From contig JAEYYX010000105.1 in assembly GCA_023428245.1 (NCBI GenBank), positions 48,084-112,083 on the forward strand: DNA of 64,000 nucleotides, written 5' to 3'. The stretch comes from Pseudomonadota bacterium. GTDB taxonomy: Bacteria > Myxococcota_A > Polyangia > Polyangiales > Polyangiaceae. Both the position numbers and the translations under genes were made by a program. The notes under the pieces are model-generated. The model did no database searches. It saw only the letters and a list, made by a program, of their open reading frames with translations, and was not told where the DNA came from. Below are positions 25,212 to 33,886 of the stretch, piece by piece; position 1 is the stretch's first letter, and every line of letters starts with the position of its first letter.

Positions 25212-26821
25212 TATTCCACCACCTCTGCCGAGAGCTCGTAACCGCTCACACTGCGAACTTCACCGCTCCGAATTGCAATGAACGTGATGCGCCCCTCCGG
25301 GTGCTCCTGCGCCACATAACCGAGCTCCTCCGCCTCTAGGATCCCAATCGAGAGCGGACGACTCCCGAGGACGAACCGAGCGACCCCGAGCTCAGGGAGT
25401 CGACCCACATGAGCTTCGGAAACTGCGGAGGAATGAGCCGCGACCAGGAACCCAAAAGGAGACACGGACACCGCCTGGATCGGCGCATTCGTCCCCACCA
25501 CCCGCGCAAAACGTTCTCGATCGAGCGCCACTACGCTGAACGCCCCTTTGCCTGATTCAGCTCCGGGCCCGTAGACGACGGCGGAGGTTCCGTCGTCGCT
25601 GGGGACCACCCCCGTGATTGCGTGCTGAATGGAGACCTTGCGGGACTTCAGGAAATCCGATCCAGGGCGCAGGTCGAGGACCGTCACCTGTTTGTCCTGA
25701 ACCGCTGTCGTAAAAAGAAGGGCCCGCTCGCCATTCTTCGCCACCGCGGCACTGCCGATCACAGCATCCTCGATCGTCGCCCTGTCGAGAGAGGCCTCGG
25801 TGTGGTCAAGCTCGTCGAGCAGGAACGTAACGACCTCCCCAGCGTCGCGGGCCACAGCAACCACGCGCCCCGAGTCTGTCAAATCTACGTCCGTCACGTT
25901 CCCGCCCATCACGACGCGGCGGGGTTCGTCCTGGGTCTCGAGGTCGAAAACGTCGAAGCTATTTTTTCCGGGATGGCGCACAAGAGCCCGGAGGCCGTCC
26001 GACGTCACCGAAGTATCGAGGCCCGCTCCGGGACCGAGCTCGAGCCAGTCCTCGAGCTCCACCGTCTCACCGAGGGAAACCAGCGCAATCCCGTCCTCGC
26101 AGACAACCACCGCGCGCTCCTCACGGAGCACCACCGAGCGCGGCCTGTACCCGACAGTCAGCCGCACTGGCGGGCGCTCGAGGTCCTCGAGCTCGATAAC
26201 GGCGATTTCCTGGAGCCCTTGGGTGGGGTCAAGAGAACCCTTTCTCTCTTCGACGCCGAACGCCACAGCCCATTTCCCGTCTTCTGAGATAGCCCAACGG
26301 TTCGCGAGCTCCGGTGTCGGGATACGCCGCTCGCGGATCGAATCTCCATCGAACGTAAGGACCGAGGCATCGCTCGAACCTTGATTCTGCACGATCGCGC
26401 GGGGCAGCCCCGAAGAAGAAGGAAGGCCAAACACCTCAGTCGGGCGGAGACCCGCGCTCAGCAAGCGAACGCTCGAGTCCCGGGCGTCGAGCAGGGCCAC
26501 ACGCCCGCTCTCAGGGTTCGCGCTCCAGAGATAGCTCCCTGTCGCCACCGGCGCGCGAAAAGCGGACTCATCCTCCTCCTCTTCGGGCAAGGGCGGAGCT
26601 CCCCCTTCGCCGTCGCCGATGAATCCATCATCTCCCCCGCTCGAGCGGCCGCCCGTTCCCGGGGCGCTTCCTCGGTCGTCCCAGTCCAAGTAGCCATCCG
26701 ATTCGCCGTGCGACGAGGAGCACCCGCTCGCGAGTCCCATCGAAAGGACCAGGCCAGCGACGATCGAGGACAAGAGACGACGGCGAGGAGACACTTCCTC
26801 TTTTTTCCCGTGGAGAATCAT
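25211..26821 (-). CDS. Beta-propeller-like lipoprotein (second of three)
   Basis: A 536-residue lipoprotein with lipobox LASGC and a Gly/Ser/Asp-rich linker with a stretch of acidic residues (EEEEDE), then a propeller-like domain. It is a clear paralogue of the gene just upstream: both share an opening (F-x-A-P-V...SANP-x-S-x-RVA...D) and an ending (HPEGRITFI...GYEL). The ATG at 26821 overlaps the upstream stop as ATGA. An alternative GTG at 26794, with AGAGG four bases before it, would give a more typical signal peptide beginning SPRRRLL; both are possible. Likely outer-membrane or periplasm-facing. Function unknown. Confidence 0.8.
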   Translation of the reverse strand: MILHGKKEEVSPRRRLLSSIVAGLVLSMGLASGCSSSHGESDGYLDWDDRGSAPGTGGRSSGGDDGFIGDGEGGAPPLPEEEEDESAFRAPVATGSYLWSANPESGRVALLDARDSSVRLLSAGLRPTEVFGLPSSSGLPRAIVQNQGSSDASVLTFDGDSIRERRIPTPELANRWAISEDGKWAVAFGVEERKGSLDPTQGLQEIAVIELEDLERPPVRLTVGYRPRSVVLREERAVVVCEDGIALVSLGETVELEDWLELGPGAGLDTSVTSDGLRALVRHPGKNSFDVFDLETQDEPRRVVMGGNVTDVDLTDSGRVVAVARDAGEVVTFLLDELDHTEASLDRATIEDAVIGSAAVAKNGERALLFTTAVQDKQVTVLDLRPGSDFLKSRKVSIQHAITGVVPSDDGTSAVVYGPGAESGKGAFSVVALDRERFARVVGTNAPIQAVSVSPFGFLVAAHSSAVSEAHVGRLPELGVARFVLGSRPLSIGILEAEELGYVAQEHPEGRITFIAIRSGEVRSVSGYELSAEVVE

Positions 26822-28443
26822 TCGATGACCCTGCTCCCAAGTTCATAACCAGTGAGCGTGACGACTTCGCTGCGCGGCAAGTCGATGAAGGTGATGCGAC
26901 CCTCGGGGTGCGCTTGGGAAACGATTCCCTTTTCGAGCGGCCCCACGATGAACGTCGCGAGCGCGAGGCTCGGCAGCTCATAACTCTGGACTGAGAGCGC
27001 AGGAAACCCTGCGGCCAGCGCTATGCTCTTAGCGCTCGAGTCGCCGCGCGTTGTGATCAGGGCCCGGTCACCTCCCGGAGAGAAGACCACATGAAGGACG
27101 GGCGACGACGTGCCTTCGATCCGTGGCGGTAAAGGCCGATCGATCGGCAACAAAGCCACAGCCCCCCTTCGAGCACTGCCCGAAGGAGGAGCCAGAACAG
27201 CGACAGCGTGACGACCGTCCGGAGAAGGCAAGACGCTCCTCACCGGCGCTCGCAGATCAACTGCGCGCTTGTTCCGAGTCTCGGCGTCGATGATCCAAAC
27301 GCGGGAGTTCGCGAGCGCGTTCGTATAGGCAAGGATGCTCCGCTTTTCGTCAGTGAGCGAGACGCTGCCGAGGAAGTCCTCGATCTCGACGACGTCGACC
27401 TGACTCGGATCGGAAAGGACGCGCTCAGGCCGAAAGGTCAGAACCAGACTTGTCGGCGGCTCCTCGCCGGATGCGCCCGCGCTCCCCAGGCTCCCTGCCC
27501 CGCCCATATTTGCCTCCGCCCCATCACGCCCATCCGGGCGAATCACGCCGACCGCGAGCGCCCCGTCCCGGCTCAGATCGAGGTCGCTCAGTTCCCCAGG
27601 CAAGGGGATAGCTATTTCCTCGCCCGTATCGAGATCGAGGACGAGCAAGGACTTCTGCCCCGAGAGGCGAACCAACGCCAAACGTCCATCCGGCGTCACG
27701 CTCACGTCCCGCACTCCCTCGGCTTCTGGCAGCGGGTATTCACGGATCACGCCGGACGTCGCCGCCTCGCCCAGTTCGATCACCGTCAGACCGGGATTCG
27801 AGACAACCACAGCCCGCGTCTCATCGTCTGAGATATGGATGGCTGTCGGGCGGTACCCGACGCCAAGCTGCATCACGTCGGGCTTCTCTGACGGCTCTAT
27901 GATCGTGATGTCCTGGTGACCGTCGCTGCCCGAGGTCCCGCTCACGGTCCAAGCGATCGCAAAACGACCACTCGCCCCGATCGCCCAGGAATTCGCCCCT
28001 TCGTGAACCGGCACACGCAGCGAGCGTGTCTCCCTCTCGTCGTCCGAGAGCAGAAAGAGGCTGGCATCCCGACTCCGCGTGTTCAAAACGAGCGCCCCGC
28101 CCTCCGTACTCCCCTCGGGAAGCGGCGCCAGATGAGTCGGCGCGTGGCCCGCATCGAGAACCCGCACGGCGAGCGTCTCCACGTCGATCTGGGCCACACG
28201 ATTGCTCGAAGGATTCGCCGAGAACACCGAACGCCCGCTCACCACAGGGGCCTGAAACGATCCTTCCAGCTCGACGTCAGGCGGCACCGGCACGGTGCCG
28301 CTCCCACCACTTCCAGACGCGGATCCCCCCGCCCCAGGCCCAGGTACGAAATCGCTGGTCGCGCGCCCACTCGAACAAGCGATGACAAGCCCCAAAGCCG
28401 CGCAAGCGGAAAAGAGACCCCTATTTGTAAGAATTATCACCAA
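26818..28443 (-). CDS. Beta-propeller-like lipoprotein (first of three)
   Basis: A 541-residue lipoprotein that heads the operon. The signal peptide (lipobox VIAC) is followed by a Gly/Ser linker and a YVTN-like propeller with repeated blade patterns (for example GRLALVRLSGQKSLLVLDLDTGEE). It starts at TTG 28443, with AGGGGG about seven bases upstream; the next codon is GTG and could also start translation. Its end couples to the second lipoprotein through ATGA. High similarity to the second gene at both ends suggests tandem duplication. Confidence 0.8.
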   Translation of the reverse strand: MVIILTNRGLFSACAALGLVIACSSGRATSDFVPGPGAGGSASGSGGSGTVPVPPDVELEGSFQAPVVSGRSVFSANPSSNRVAQIDVETLAVRVLDAGHAPTHLAPLPEGSTEGGALVLNTRSRDASLFLLSDDERETRSLRVPVHEGANSWAIGASGRFAIAWTVSGTSGSDGHQDITIIEPSEKPDVMQLGVGYRPTAIHISDDETRAVVVSNPGLTVIELGEAATSGVIREYPLPEAEGVRDVSVTPDGRLALVRLSGQKSLLVLDLDTGEEIAIPLPGELSDLDLSRDGALAVGVIRPDGRDGAEANMGGAGSLGSAGASGEEPPTSLVLTFRPERVLSDPSQVDVVEIEDFLGSVSLTDEKRSILAYTNALANSRVWIIDAETRNKRAVDLRAPVRSVLPSPDGRHAVAVLAPPSGSARRGAVALLPIDRPLPPRIEGTSSPVLHVVFSPGGDRALITTRGDSSAKSIALAAGFPALSVQSYELPSLALATFIVGPLEKGIVSQAHPEGRITFIDLPRSEVVTLTGYELGSRVIE

Positions 28444-28775
28444 GCTGCGTCCCCCTCAGGAAGCATTCGAGCGCCGTCAACGTACTCCCCTGATTGGCCT
28501 TCGTTCAGCACACAGCAACATCCGCGCCAATTCTGCCCACGCTGTGAGAGCGGGTCTGATCAGCAGCGAGCGTACTTCTTTCCCGGCACAGCTCCGCAAG
28601 CGAGCGTGGCCACTATGACAATCTTGTCACGACCACAGCGTCAGACGGTGCCACCGTGGCGCACGGCCCGAGCTCGTGCATTGCTTGCACGCGCCCCGGC
28701 ACACGGAAATAAGACCGCCCGCGTCCGGCGCGGCTCATCACCGCCGCCTGGAGCGCAGCCAATCACCGCCAACGC
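28444..28775. other. Intergenic region upstream of the lipoprotein operon
   Basis: 332 bases between the lipoprotein operon start and the stop of the upstream minus-strand gene. No gene is supported. A perfect 14-bp palindrome lies at 28616-28629. A TTGACG on the minus strand about 45 bases ahead of the operon start is the best -35 candidate, but no good -10 is paired with it. Confidence 0.5.
28616..28629. promoter_or_regulatory. Perfect palindrome TGACAATCTTGTCA
   Basis: Six-base arms TGACAA and TTGTCA flank a two-base centre, about 173 bases upstream of the lipoprotein operon start. The shape fits a dimeric repressor or activator site; no cognate regulator is identified. Confidence 0.4.
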
Positions 28776-29192
28776 TCACCCGAGCGCGTGGAAGGTCGCC
28801 TGAAGCCGCTGCAAATCATGTTCGCCGACGTAACCCGTCAGCCCGACTCGCAAGGAAATCGTGATCTCGTCCCCCCAAGGCCACCAGAGCGCGACCGGCA
28901 CCAGCCGTCCCGCCACAGCTCCCGCATAGAGCCGCTGGTCCGCACGGATGCCCCCGACGGACTCCGCCATCTCCCGCACATGCTCGGGGGCGCGCGGAAG
29001 GGTCCTATAGTCGTATGCCTCAGGGAACGCCACACGAAGCGCCTTCTCGGCCTCCGGCATCAGCTCGACATGGAACGACGAGGCGGTCATGTTGAACCGG
29101 TAGTCCCAACTCCACCCTTGTTTGGGCCAGACCAATCGAAATCGATCGAGGGTCTGAAACATCTGATCGGTAGAACTCCCGCCGCCTGGCAT
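28776..29192 (-). CDS. Hypothetical protein, Trp-rich
   Basis: A 138-residue soluble protein if started at the ATG 29192; a GTG at 29240 would add 16 residues. It has no signal peptide or membrane segment. Conspicuous features are clustered tryptophans (WPKQGWSWDYRF, ALWWPWGD) and a charged middle. I recognise no family. It is transcribed on the minus strand toward the lipoprotein operon but separated from it by 332 bases, so it is probably independent. The divergent RidA-family gene begins 108 bases away. Confidence 0.6.
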   Translation of the reverse strand: MPGGGSSTDQMFQTLDRFRLVWPKQGWSWDYRFNMTASSFHVELMPEAEKALRVAFPEAYDYRTLPRAPEHVREMAESVGGIRADQRLYAGAVAGRLVPVALWWPWGDEITISLRVGLTGYVGEHDLQRLQATFHALG

Positions 29193-29300
29193 CGCGTGAT
29201 GATAGCGCGAGCTCGCCTGGGAGCGGAAGTGGGGCTCCACAATCCGTCCGGCCCCGCCTATGGTTTTCCCTGCCTGAGCTGAATTACGACTACTTTCCTC

Positions 29301-29771
29301 ATGACGACCCGCGAAGCCATCCTAGAAAAGCTGGGGTTTCCCCTGGACCGACTGCCGAAACCTGCTGCGTTGTACGAGACAGTCGTCCTGACCGGCGACC
29401 TCGCGTTCGTCTCGGGCTGTCTCCCCATCGACGGCCCCGACGGTGCTCTGCTCCGCGGAAAGCTCGGACACGACCTGACCGTCGAAGAGGGACGGCTGGC
29501 AGCCACGCTGGCGGCGGCGAACGTGCTTCGAGCCCTGGCCAGGAAGCTCGGCTCCCTCGACGCGATCGCGGGCATCGTGAAGCTTGGGGGCTACGTGAGC
29601 TCGGCGGAAGGGTTCACTGATCAACACCTCGTCATCAACGGTGCTTCTGAGCTCATGGTCGAAGTCCTCGGCGAAGCGGGACGCCACTCTCGCGCCGCTG
29701 TGGGAGTCTTCGAGTTACCCTTGGGGGCCGCGGTCGAGGTCGAGGCCATCGCAGAGGTGCGCCGCTCATGA
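29301..29771 (+). CDS. RidA-family (YjgF/YER057c) protein
   Basis: A 156-residue member of the RidA superfamily, whose archetypal members hydrolyse reactive enamine/imine intermediates made by PLP enzymes. The substrate-carboxylate-binding Arg is probably Arg131 in the HSRAAVGV motif, followed by LPLGAAVEVEAIAEV as in the YjgH/YoaB-like branch. That branch is less well characterised, so the exact substrate is unknown. The stop overlaps the next ATG (ATGA), coupling it to an alpha/beta hydrolase. Confidence 0.9.
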   Translation: MTTREAILEKLGFPLDRLPKPAALYETVVLTGDLAFVSGCLPIDGPDGALLRGKLGHDLTVEEGRLAATLAAANVLRALARKLGSLDAIAGIVKLGGYVSSAEGFTDQHLVINGASELMVEVLGEAGRHSRAAVGVFELPLGAAVEVEAIAEVRRS

Positions 29772-30616
29772 TTCCTTCCCACAGCATCGTCGGCGAAGAG
29801 CGAGCCGAGAGACTCTGCTTTCTGACCCACGGAGCACTCGGCGCCGCCCACAATCTCCGTGCCTTCGCTCGCAGGGTCGTCGCGAAAAGGCCCGACTTCA
29901 AGATCGCGCTCGTCGACCTGCGCCTCCACGGCAAGAGTCCGCCTGCCGATCCTCCTCATAACATCGCCGCCTGCGTTCGAGATTTCGAGAATCTCGCAAA
30001 CGAGCTCGGACAACCGGAGCTCATGATCGGGCATTCCCTCGGGGGCAAGGTCGCCCTCGCCTACGGTCAAGCCTACGCAGAGCACCAGGGCTCGAGTTTG
30101 AGCGATACTCCCCTGCGACAGGTCTGGGCGCTCGACAGCGACCCGGGCAAGCAGGTCGCCCTCGAGTCTCATGAAGTACTCACCGTCCTCAAGGCAGCAT
30201 CATCGCTCTGCCCTCCGTTTCCGAGCCGCGCCTACGTCGTCGACACTCTGCTTGCAGCGGGCCTCACGAGCGGCATCGCCAACTGGCTCTCTACGAATGT
30301 CGAGCGCAACGGCGACACCTTCACCTGGCGCTTCGACGAGCAGGCCCTCAGGGAGCTCCTTTCGGACTACTTCTCCCTCGACCTGTGGCCGTTCCTCGAG
30401 ACCCTCGGCGAGCGCCGCCCGCACACTCCTGAATTTCACCTCGTCGTCGCCGAACACTCGGATCGCTGGTCCGGAACCATGCGCGCCCGGGCCGAAGAAC
30501 TGGCGCCCACCTCCGCGCACCTCCGCCTGCACCACCTGCCAGAATCAGGCCACTGGGTCCACGTCGACAATCCTGAAGGGCTGCTCGACATTCTGATCCA
30601 GCAGTGGCCCGAATAA
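29768..30616 (+). CDS. Alpha/beta hydrolase
   Basis: A 282-residue alpha/beta-hydrolase-fold protein. The oxyanion segment THGALGAAHN is near residue 20, LRLHGKS is near residues 51-57, the nucleophile elbow is GHSLGG (Ser90), an acidic residue follows in ALDSDPG, and the catalytic His lies in ESGHWVHVD near the end. The arrangement resembles the YbfF/ABHD11 esterase group. It has no signal peptide, so it is cytoplasmic. The substrate is unknown; coupling to a RidA-family gene suggests a shared metabolic function. Confidence 0.88.
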   Translation: MIPSHSIVGEERAERLCFLTHGALGAAHNLRAFARRVVAKRPDFKIALVDLRLHGKSPPADPPHNIAACVRDFENLANELGQPELMIGHSLGGKVALAYGQAYAEHQGSSLSDTPLRQVWALDSDPGKQVALESHEVLTVLKAASSLCPPFPSRAYVVDTLLAAGLTSGIANWLSTNVERNGDTFTWRFDEQALRELLSDYFSLDLWPFLETLGERRPHTPEFHLVVAEHSDRWSGTMRARAEELAPTSAHLRLHHLPESGHWVHVDNPEGLLDILIQQWPE

Positions 30617-30641
30617 GGAACCGGGGGTGCGGGCTCTGAAG

Positions 30642-31781
30642 TCAGACTTTGTCGCCGAAGCAAGTCTCGACGAGGCGGGCCGACTCGATCCACGGGTGAT
30701 CCGGAGGAACGAGCTTCTTCTTGCCAGCGACATCCTTGAGCGGGACCGGCACAGTCTCGCCTCCTTGGAGCGCGACCATGACGTCATAGACGCCCTCGGC
30801 GAGCAGCTTCCCCGCTTGGGTGCCGAGACGCGTCGCGAGGAGTCTGTCGTAAGGGGTCGGCTGGCCGCCGCGCTGAACGTGGCCGAGGGCTGTGACTCGA
30901 GCTTCGACGCCAGTCATGGTCTGGATCCGGCGCGCGATCCGGCTCGCTACGGACTCCTGCACGAGGTGCACGCCTTCGTGGGTCAAGGCATCGAACACCT
31001 CTTCCGGCTCGCTCTTTTTCTTCTTTTTCTTCCGCTCGGGATCCGCTTCATCGAGAGCGAGCTGTTCCCGAGAGCGAACGCCTTCGGCGACGGCGATGAT
31101 CGAGAAGCGCTTTCCGCTCTTGCGCCGATTGTTCAAATGGCGCGCGACGATCTCGAGATCGTAAGGGATCTCCGGGATCAGGACCACATCAGCGCCACCA
31201 GCGATACCCGCGCCGAGCGCGAGCCAGCCGGCATCGTGACCCATAATCTCGCAGACGATGACGCGGTGGTGGCTCGTGGCAGTCGTGTGGAGGCGATCGA
31301 CGGCCTCGGTCGCGACTCGCATGGCCGAGTCGAAGCCAAAGGTGACGTCCGTGCAGGTGACGTCATTGTCGATGGTCTTGGGCAACGTGATGATTCCGAT
31401 GTCGGTCGCTTCCCTGAGCCTCAGCGCGTTTTTCTGAGTCCCGTTGCCGCCAAGGCAGACAAGACAGTCGATGTTCATGCGCTTCATGTTGGCGACGGCG
31501 ACCTCTGTCATATCCATCACCTCCGAGCCCATACGCATCTTATGCGGTTTATCGCGCGACGTTCCGAGAAGCGTCCCACCCGCAGTCAACAGGCCGCTCA
31601 CGTCTCGTGAGTCGAGGGGGATCGAGCGGTTCTCAACCAAGCCCCGAAATCCGTCGAGAATTCCCTGCACCTGGATGCCGTAGTGCATGGCCGCCTTAGC
31701 GACGCCGCGGATCGCGGCGTTCAGGCCAGGGCAATCGCCGCCCGAGGTGAGGATTCCGATCGATTTCGTCTGCGACTTCAT
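30642..31781 (-). CDS. pfkA: 6-phosphofructokinase with a polylysine insert
   Basis: Phosphorylates fructose-6-phosphate in glycolysis. The 379-residue protein has TSGGDCPGLNA, GGNGT (111-115), LPKTIDND with catalytic Asp138, the substrate motifs EIMGHDAGWLAL and EGV, and LGHVQRGG. The residue equal to E. coli Gly104 is Gly114, which favours ATP over pyrophosphate as donor; the Gly124 equivalent is Lys135, the combination seen in group III ATP-PFKs. Asn113 replaces the usual Asp103. Between residues 240 and 266 sits a charged insert with six lysines in a row (251-256). It follows pdxH on the minus strand after 99 bases. Confidence 0.92.
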   Translation of the reverse strand: MKSQTKSIGILTSGGDCPGLNAAIRGVAKAAMHYGIQVQGILDGFRGLVENRSIPLDSRDVSGLLTAGGTLLGTSRDKPHKMRMGSEVMDMTEVAVANMKRMNIDCLVCLGGNGTQKNALRLREATDIGIITLPKTIDNDVTCTDVTFGFDSAMRVATEAVDRLHTTATSHHRVIVCEIMGHDAGWLALGAGIAGGADVVLIPEIPYDLEIVARHLNNRRKSGKRFSIIAVAEGVRSREQLALDEADPERKKKKKKSEPEEVFDALTHEGVHLVQESVASRIARRIQTMTGVEARVTALGHVQRGGQPTPYDRLLATRLGTQAGKLLAEGVYDVMVALQGGETVPVPLKDVAGKKKLVPPDHPWIESARLVETCFGDKV

Positions 31782-31880
31782 GCCTCGTCAGACTACACGA
31801 AACGGCTCGCCCTTTGACCCCGTAAATCTGTACTCAGCCGAGGACCCCGTCCCCACGCGCCCCCCCGCTGACCCGCGCCC

Positions 31881-32483
31881 TTAAGGGCAAAGCAGGTGCA
31901 TCTCGTAGCTGCCTCCCTCAAAGAGGAACTCGGCGCGATCGTGCAGCCGCCCGGGCATGCCCTGCCAAAGCTCAACGCGATCAGCGCGCACTTGAAAGCC
32001 GCCCCAATGGGGAGGGCAAGGCACCTCTTTCCCTGCGAAGCGATCTTCAACGACGCGCAGGCGTTCGAGGAGCTCGTCTCGGCTCCCAATCCGCTGACTT
32101 TGGCTCGAAGCCCAGGCGCCGAGCTGGCTCTCCCGAGGCCGGGTCGCAAAATACGCCTCGCTCACCTCGCGGCTGACTTTTTCAACAGGTCCCGCGATCG
32201 TGACCTGCCTGGCAACGTTCGTGAAATGAAAGAGGAGGCAGGCTTTGGGGTGCGTCTCGAGGTCGCGTCCCTTTCGGCTCTCATAGTTCGTGAAAAATTG
32301 GATATGTCGCCCCGCTCGGCCACGATAAAGCACCGTGCGCGCCCGTGGCGCTCCGTCTTCGCTCACAGTTGAAAGCGTCATCGCCTCGGGCTGTGGCGCG
32401 CCTGACGCGGCCCACTCGGCCTGCCATCGTTCAAAAGTGTCGAGGGGATCTGCGATCGATGAGTAGTGGACGATCTCGCTCAT
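31881..32483 (-). CDS. pdxH: Pyridoxamine/pyridoxine 5'-phosphate oxidase
   Basis: FMN enzyme that makes pyridoxal 5'-phosphate, the cofactor of HisC and other PLP enzymes. The 200-residue protein carries the FMN-site motifs RTVLYRG, FFTNYESRKGRDL and GAWASSQSQ, and the substrate segment WQGMPGRLHDR. The usual C-terminal RLAP is altered to LLCP, so a normally conserved Arg is missing at the end. The length is slightly short for the family. It is divergent from the MepA-LysM gene and 99 bases upstream of pfkA. Confidence 0.92.
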   Translation of the reverse strand: MSEIVHYSSIADPLDTFERWQAEWAASGAPQPEAMTLSTVSEDGAPRARTVLYRGRAGRHIQFFTNYESRKGRDLETHPKACLLFHFTNVARQVTIAGPVEKVSREVSEAYFATRPRESQLGAWASSQSQRIGSRDELLERLRVVEDRFAGKEVPCPPHWGGFQVRADRVELWQGMPGRLHDRAEFLFEGGSYEMHLLCP

Positions 32484-32852
32484 GGCTTATCGGCGCCACC
32501 CATACCTCAGAGCGCGCGAGCAAGCACCGAGTCCCCGGGGCAACTCTCAAGTGCATGCGACGCCCGCCGCACCTGCCCCTCTCACAGCTGCGCCCGAGGA
32601 CCGCGCGATTTTTGCGCGCGGCGATCGTGAACCGAACCGACTCCGCCAGCGGCGCCCCTACACTGGAGCTCGAATCGCGGTCTTTCTGGAAGGCAGTGCC
32701 AGCTGAGCGCAGAAATCCGCTGACTATGCGCTCAGTCGCCTCGACTGTGGTCACTTTTGTGGGACATTTCGCGCCTCATGCGAGCTACCCGCGCGATTTC
32801 CCCTGGGCGTCCCGGGCTCGGCTGCTAGTCTGCTCGCTCTCTTCGCGCTCCC
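32484..32852. other. Divergent promoter region, pdxH / MepA-LysM
   Basis: 369 bases without a supported gene. Two notable structures are a CCGCGCG/CGCGCGG hairpin with a TTTTT-containing loop (32601-32621), and a nine-base perfect inverted repeat CTGAGCGCA/TGCGCTCAG (32703-32711 and 32727-32735) with a 15-base spacer. Both could be regulatory; no clear promoter hexamers are seen. Confidence 0.5.
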
Positions 32853-33866
32853 ATGCTTTCCCTTCTTGCGACCAGCACCCGCGCTCTCTTGGTCATGAAC
32901 CTCGCGAGCGCGCCGCTCTCCCGCATGGTGACTCCGGCCTCCGTTCCGGAGGCGCTGCTGTCGACCCTCGCGCACAGGCCGTATGCTTCCCTCGACGACG
33001 CCGAGCTCGCCTCGCTCATTCGTCGCGACATCGGCTCTCTCGGCTCAATGTCTGTGGGGCGACCGAACCGCGGCCAGCTCATCAACGGGGTCCAGCTCCA
33101 GGAGAGCGAGTACATCCACGTCGTCCGGCCCGACACCGCCTACGCGACGGAGGAAACTCTCTTCTTTTTGCAGAGGGCGGTCATGGCCGTCCACCGTCAG
33201 CATCCGGGCACCCGGCCGCTCCACGTCGGGGACATGAGCCAGAAGAACGGCGGGCACCTCCGGCCCCACCGTAGCCACCAATCGGGCCGCGACGCGGATG
33301 TTGGCTTTTTCTACACAACCGGGGACACCTGGTACCGACCCGCGGCGGCGAAGAACCTCGACCTGCCGCGAACCTGGACCTTCTTGCGTGCCCTCCTCAC
33401 CGAGGGCGACGTCGAGATGATCTTCATCGCCACCTACATCCAGAAAATGATCCGCTCCTACGCGCTGAGCGTCGGCGAAGATCCGAAGTGGCTGGCGACT
33501 CTCTTCGACGGGACCGGCGCAGGCCCCCGTGGGGCAGTATTCAGGCACGCGCCCGGCCACGCGACCCACTTCCACATCCGCTTTCATAATCCCTTCGCCG
33601 AGCGGGCTGGCTCCCTGGCCTACCCGAGCCTCGTACGTGCCCAGGTGATCCCCGAGATTCCGACCTTCACGCTCCACAAAGCCAAGAAGGGCGAGACCTT
33701 GGGCATGATCGCGAAGAAGTACGGGACGACAGTGCTGGCCATCCAGCGGGCCAACGGCCTCAAAGGGACCACCATTCAGGCCAAACACGTCTATAAGATC
33801 CCGAACAACGGCGCGAGCCCCGCTCCTTCTCCGGTGAAGAAACAACCCGCTCGCCAGAAGCGCTAG
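32853..33866 (+). CDS. MepA-type (M74) murein endopeptidase with LysM
   Basis: Predicted penicillin-insensitive endopeptidase that cuts peptidoglycan cross-links. The zinc site motif HRSHQSGRDADV (His142, Asp149) and the later HATHFHIRF match the M74 metalloprotease family. A C-terminal LysM domain (about residues 270-325: HKAKKGETLGMIAKKYG...NGLKGTTI) should hold it on the cell wall, followed by a Lys/Pro-rich tail. The N-terminal ~25 residues are hydrophobic enough to act as a weak signal sequence, though no clear cleavage site is seen. The ATG at 32853 is the first plausible start. A downstream gene begins 20 bases after the stop. Confidence 0.88.
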   Translation: MLSLLATSTRALLVMNLASAPLSRMVTPASVPEALLSTLAHRPYASLDDAELASLIRRDIGSLGSMSVGRPNRGQLINGVQLQESEYIHVVRPDTAYATEETLFFLQRAVMAVHRQHPGTRPLHVGDMSQKNGGHLRPHRSHQSGRDADVGFFYTTGDTWYRPAAAKNLDLPRTWTFLRALLTEGDVEMIFIATYIQKMIRSYALSVGEDPKWLATLFDGTGAGPRGAVFRHAPGHATHFHIRFHNPFAERAGSLAYPSLVRAQVIPEIPTFTLHKAKKGETLGMIAKKYGTTVLAIQRANGLKGTTIQAKHVYKIPNNGASPAPSPVKKQPARQKR

Positions 33867-33886
33867 ACGGGGTTACCTTAGTTGCT

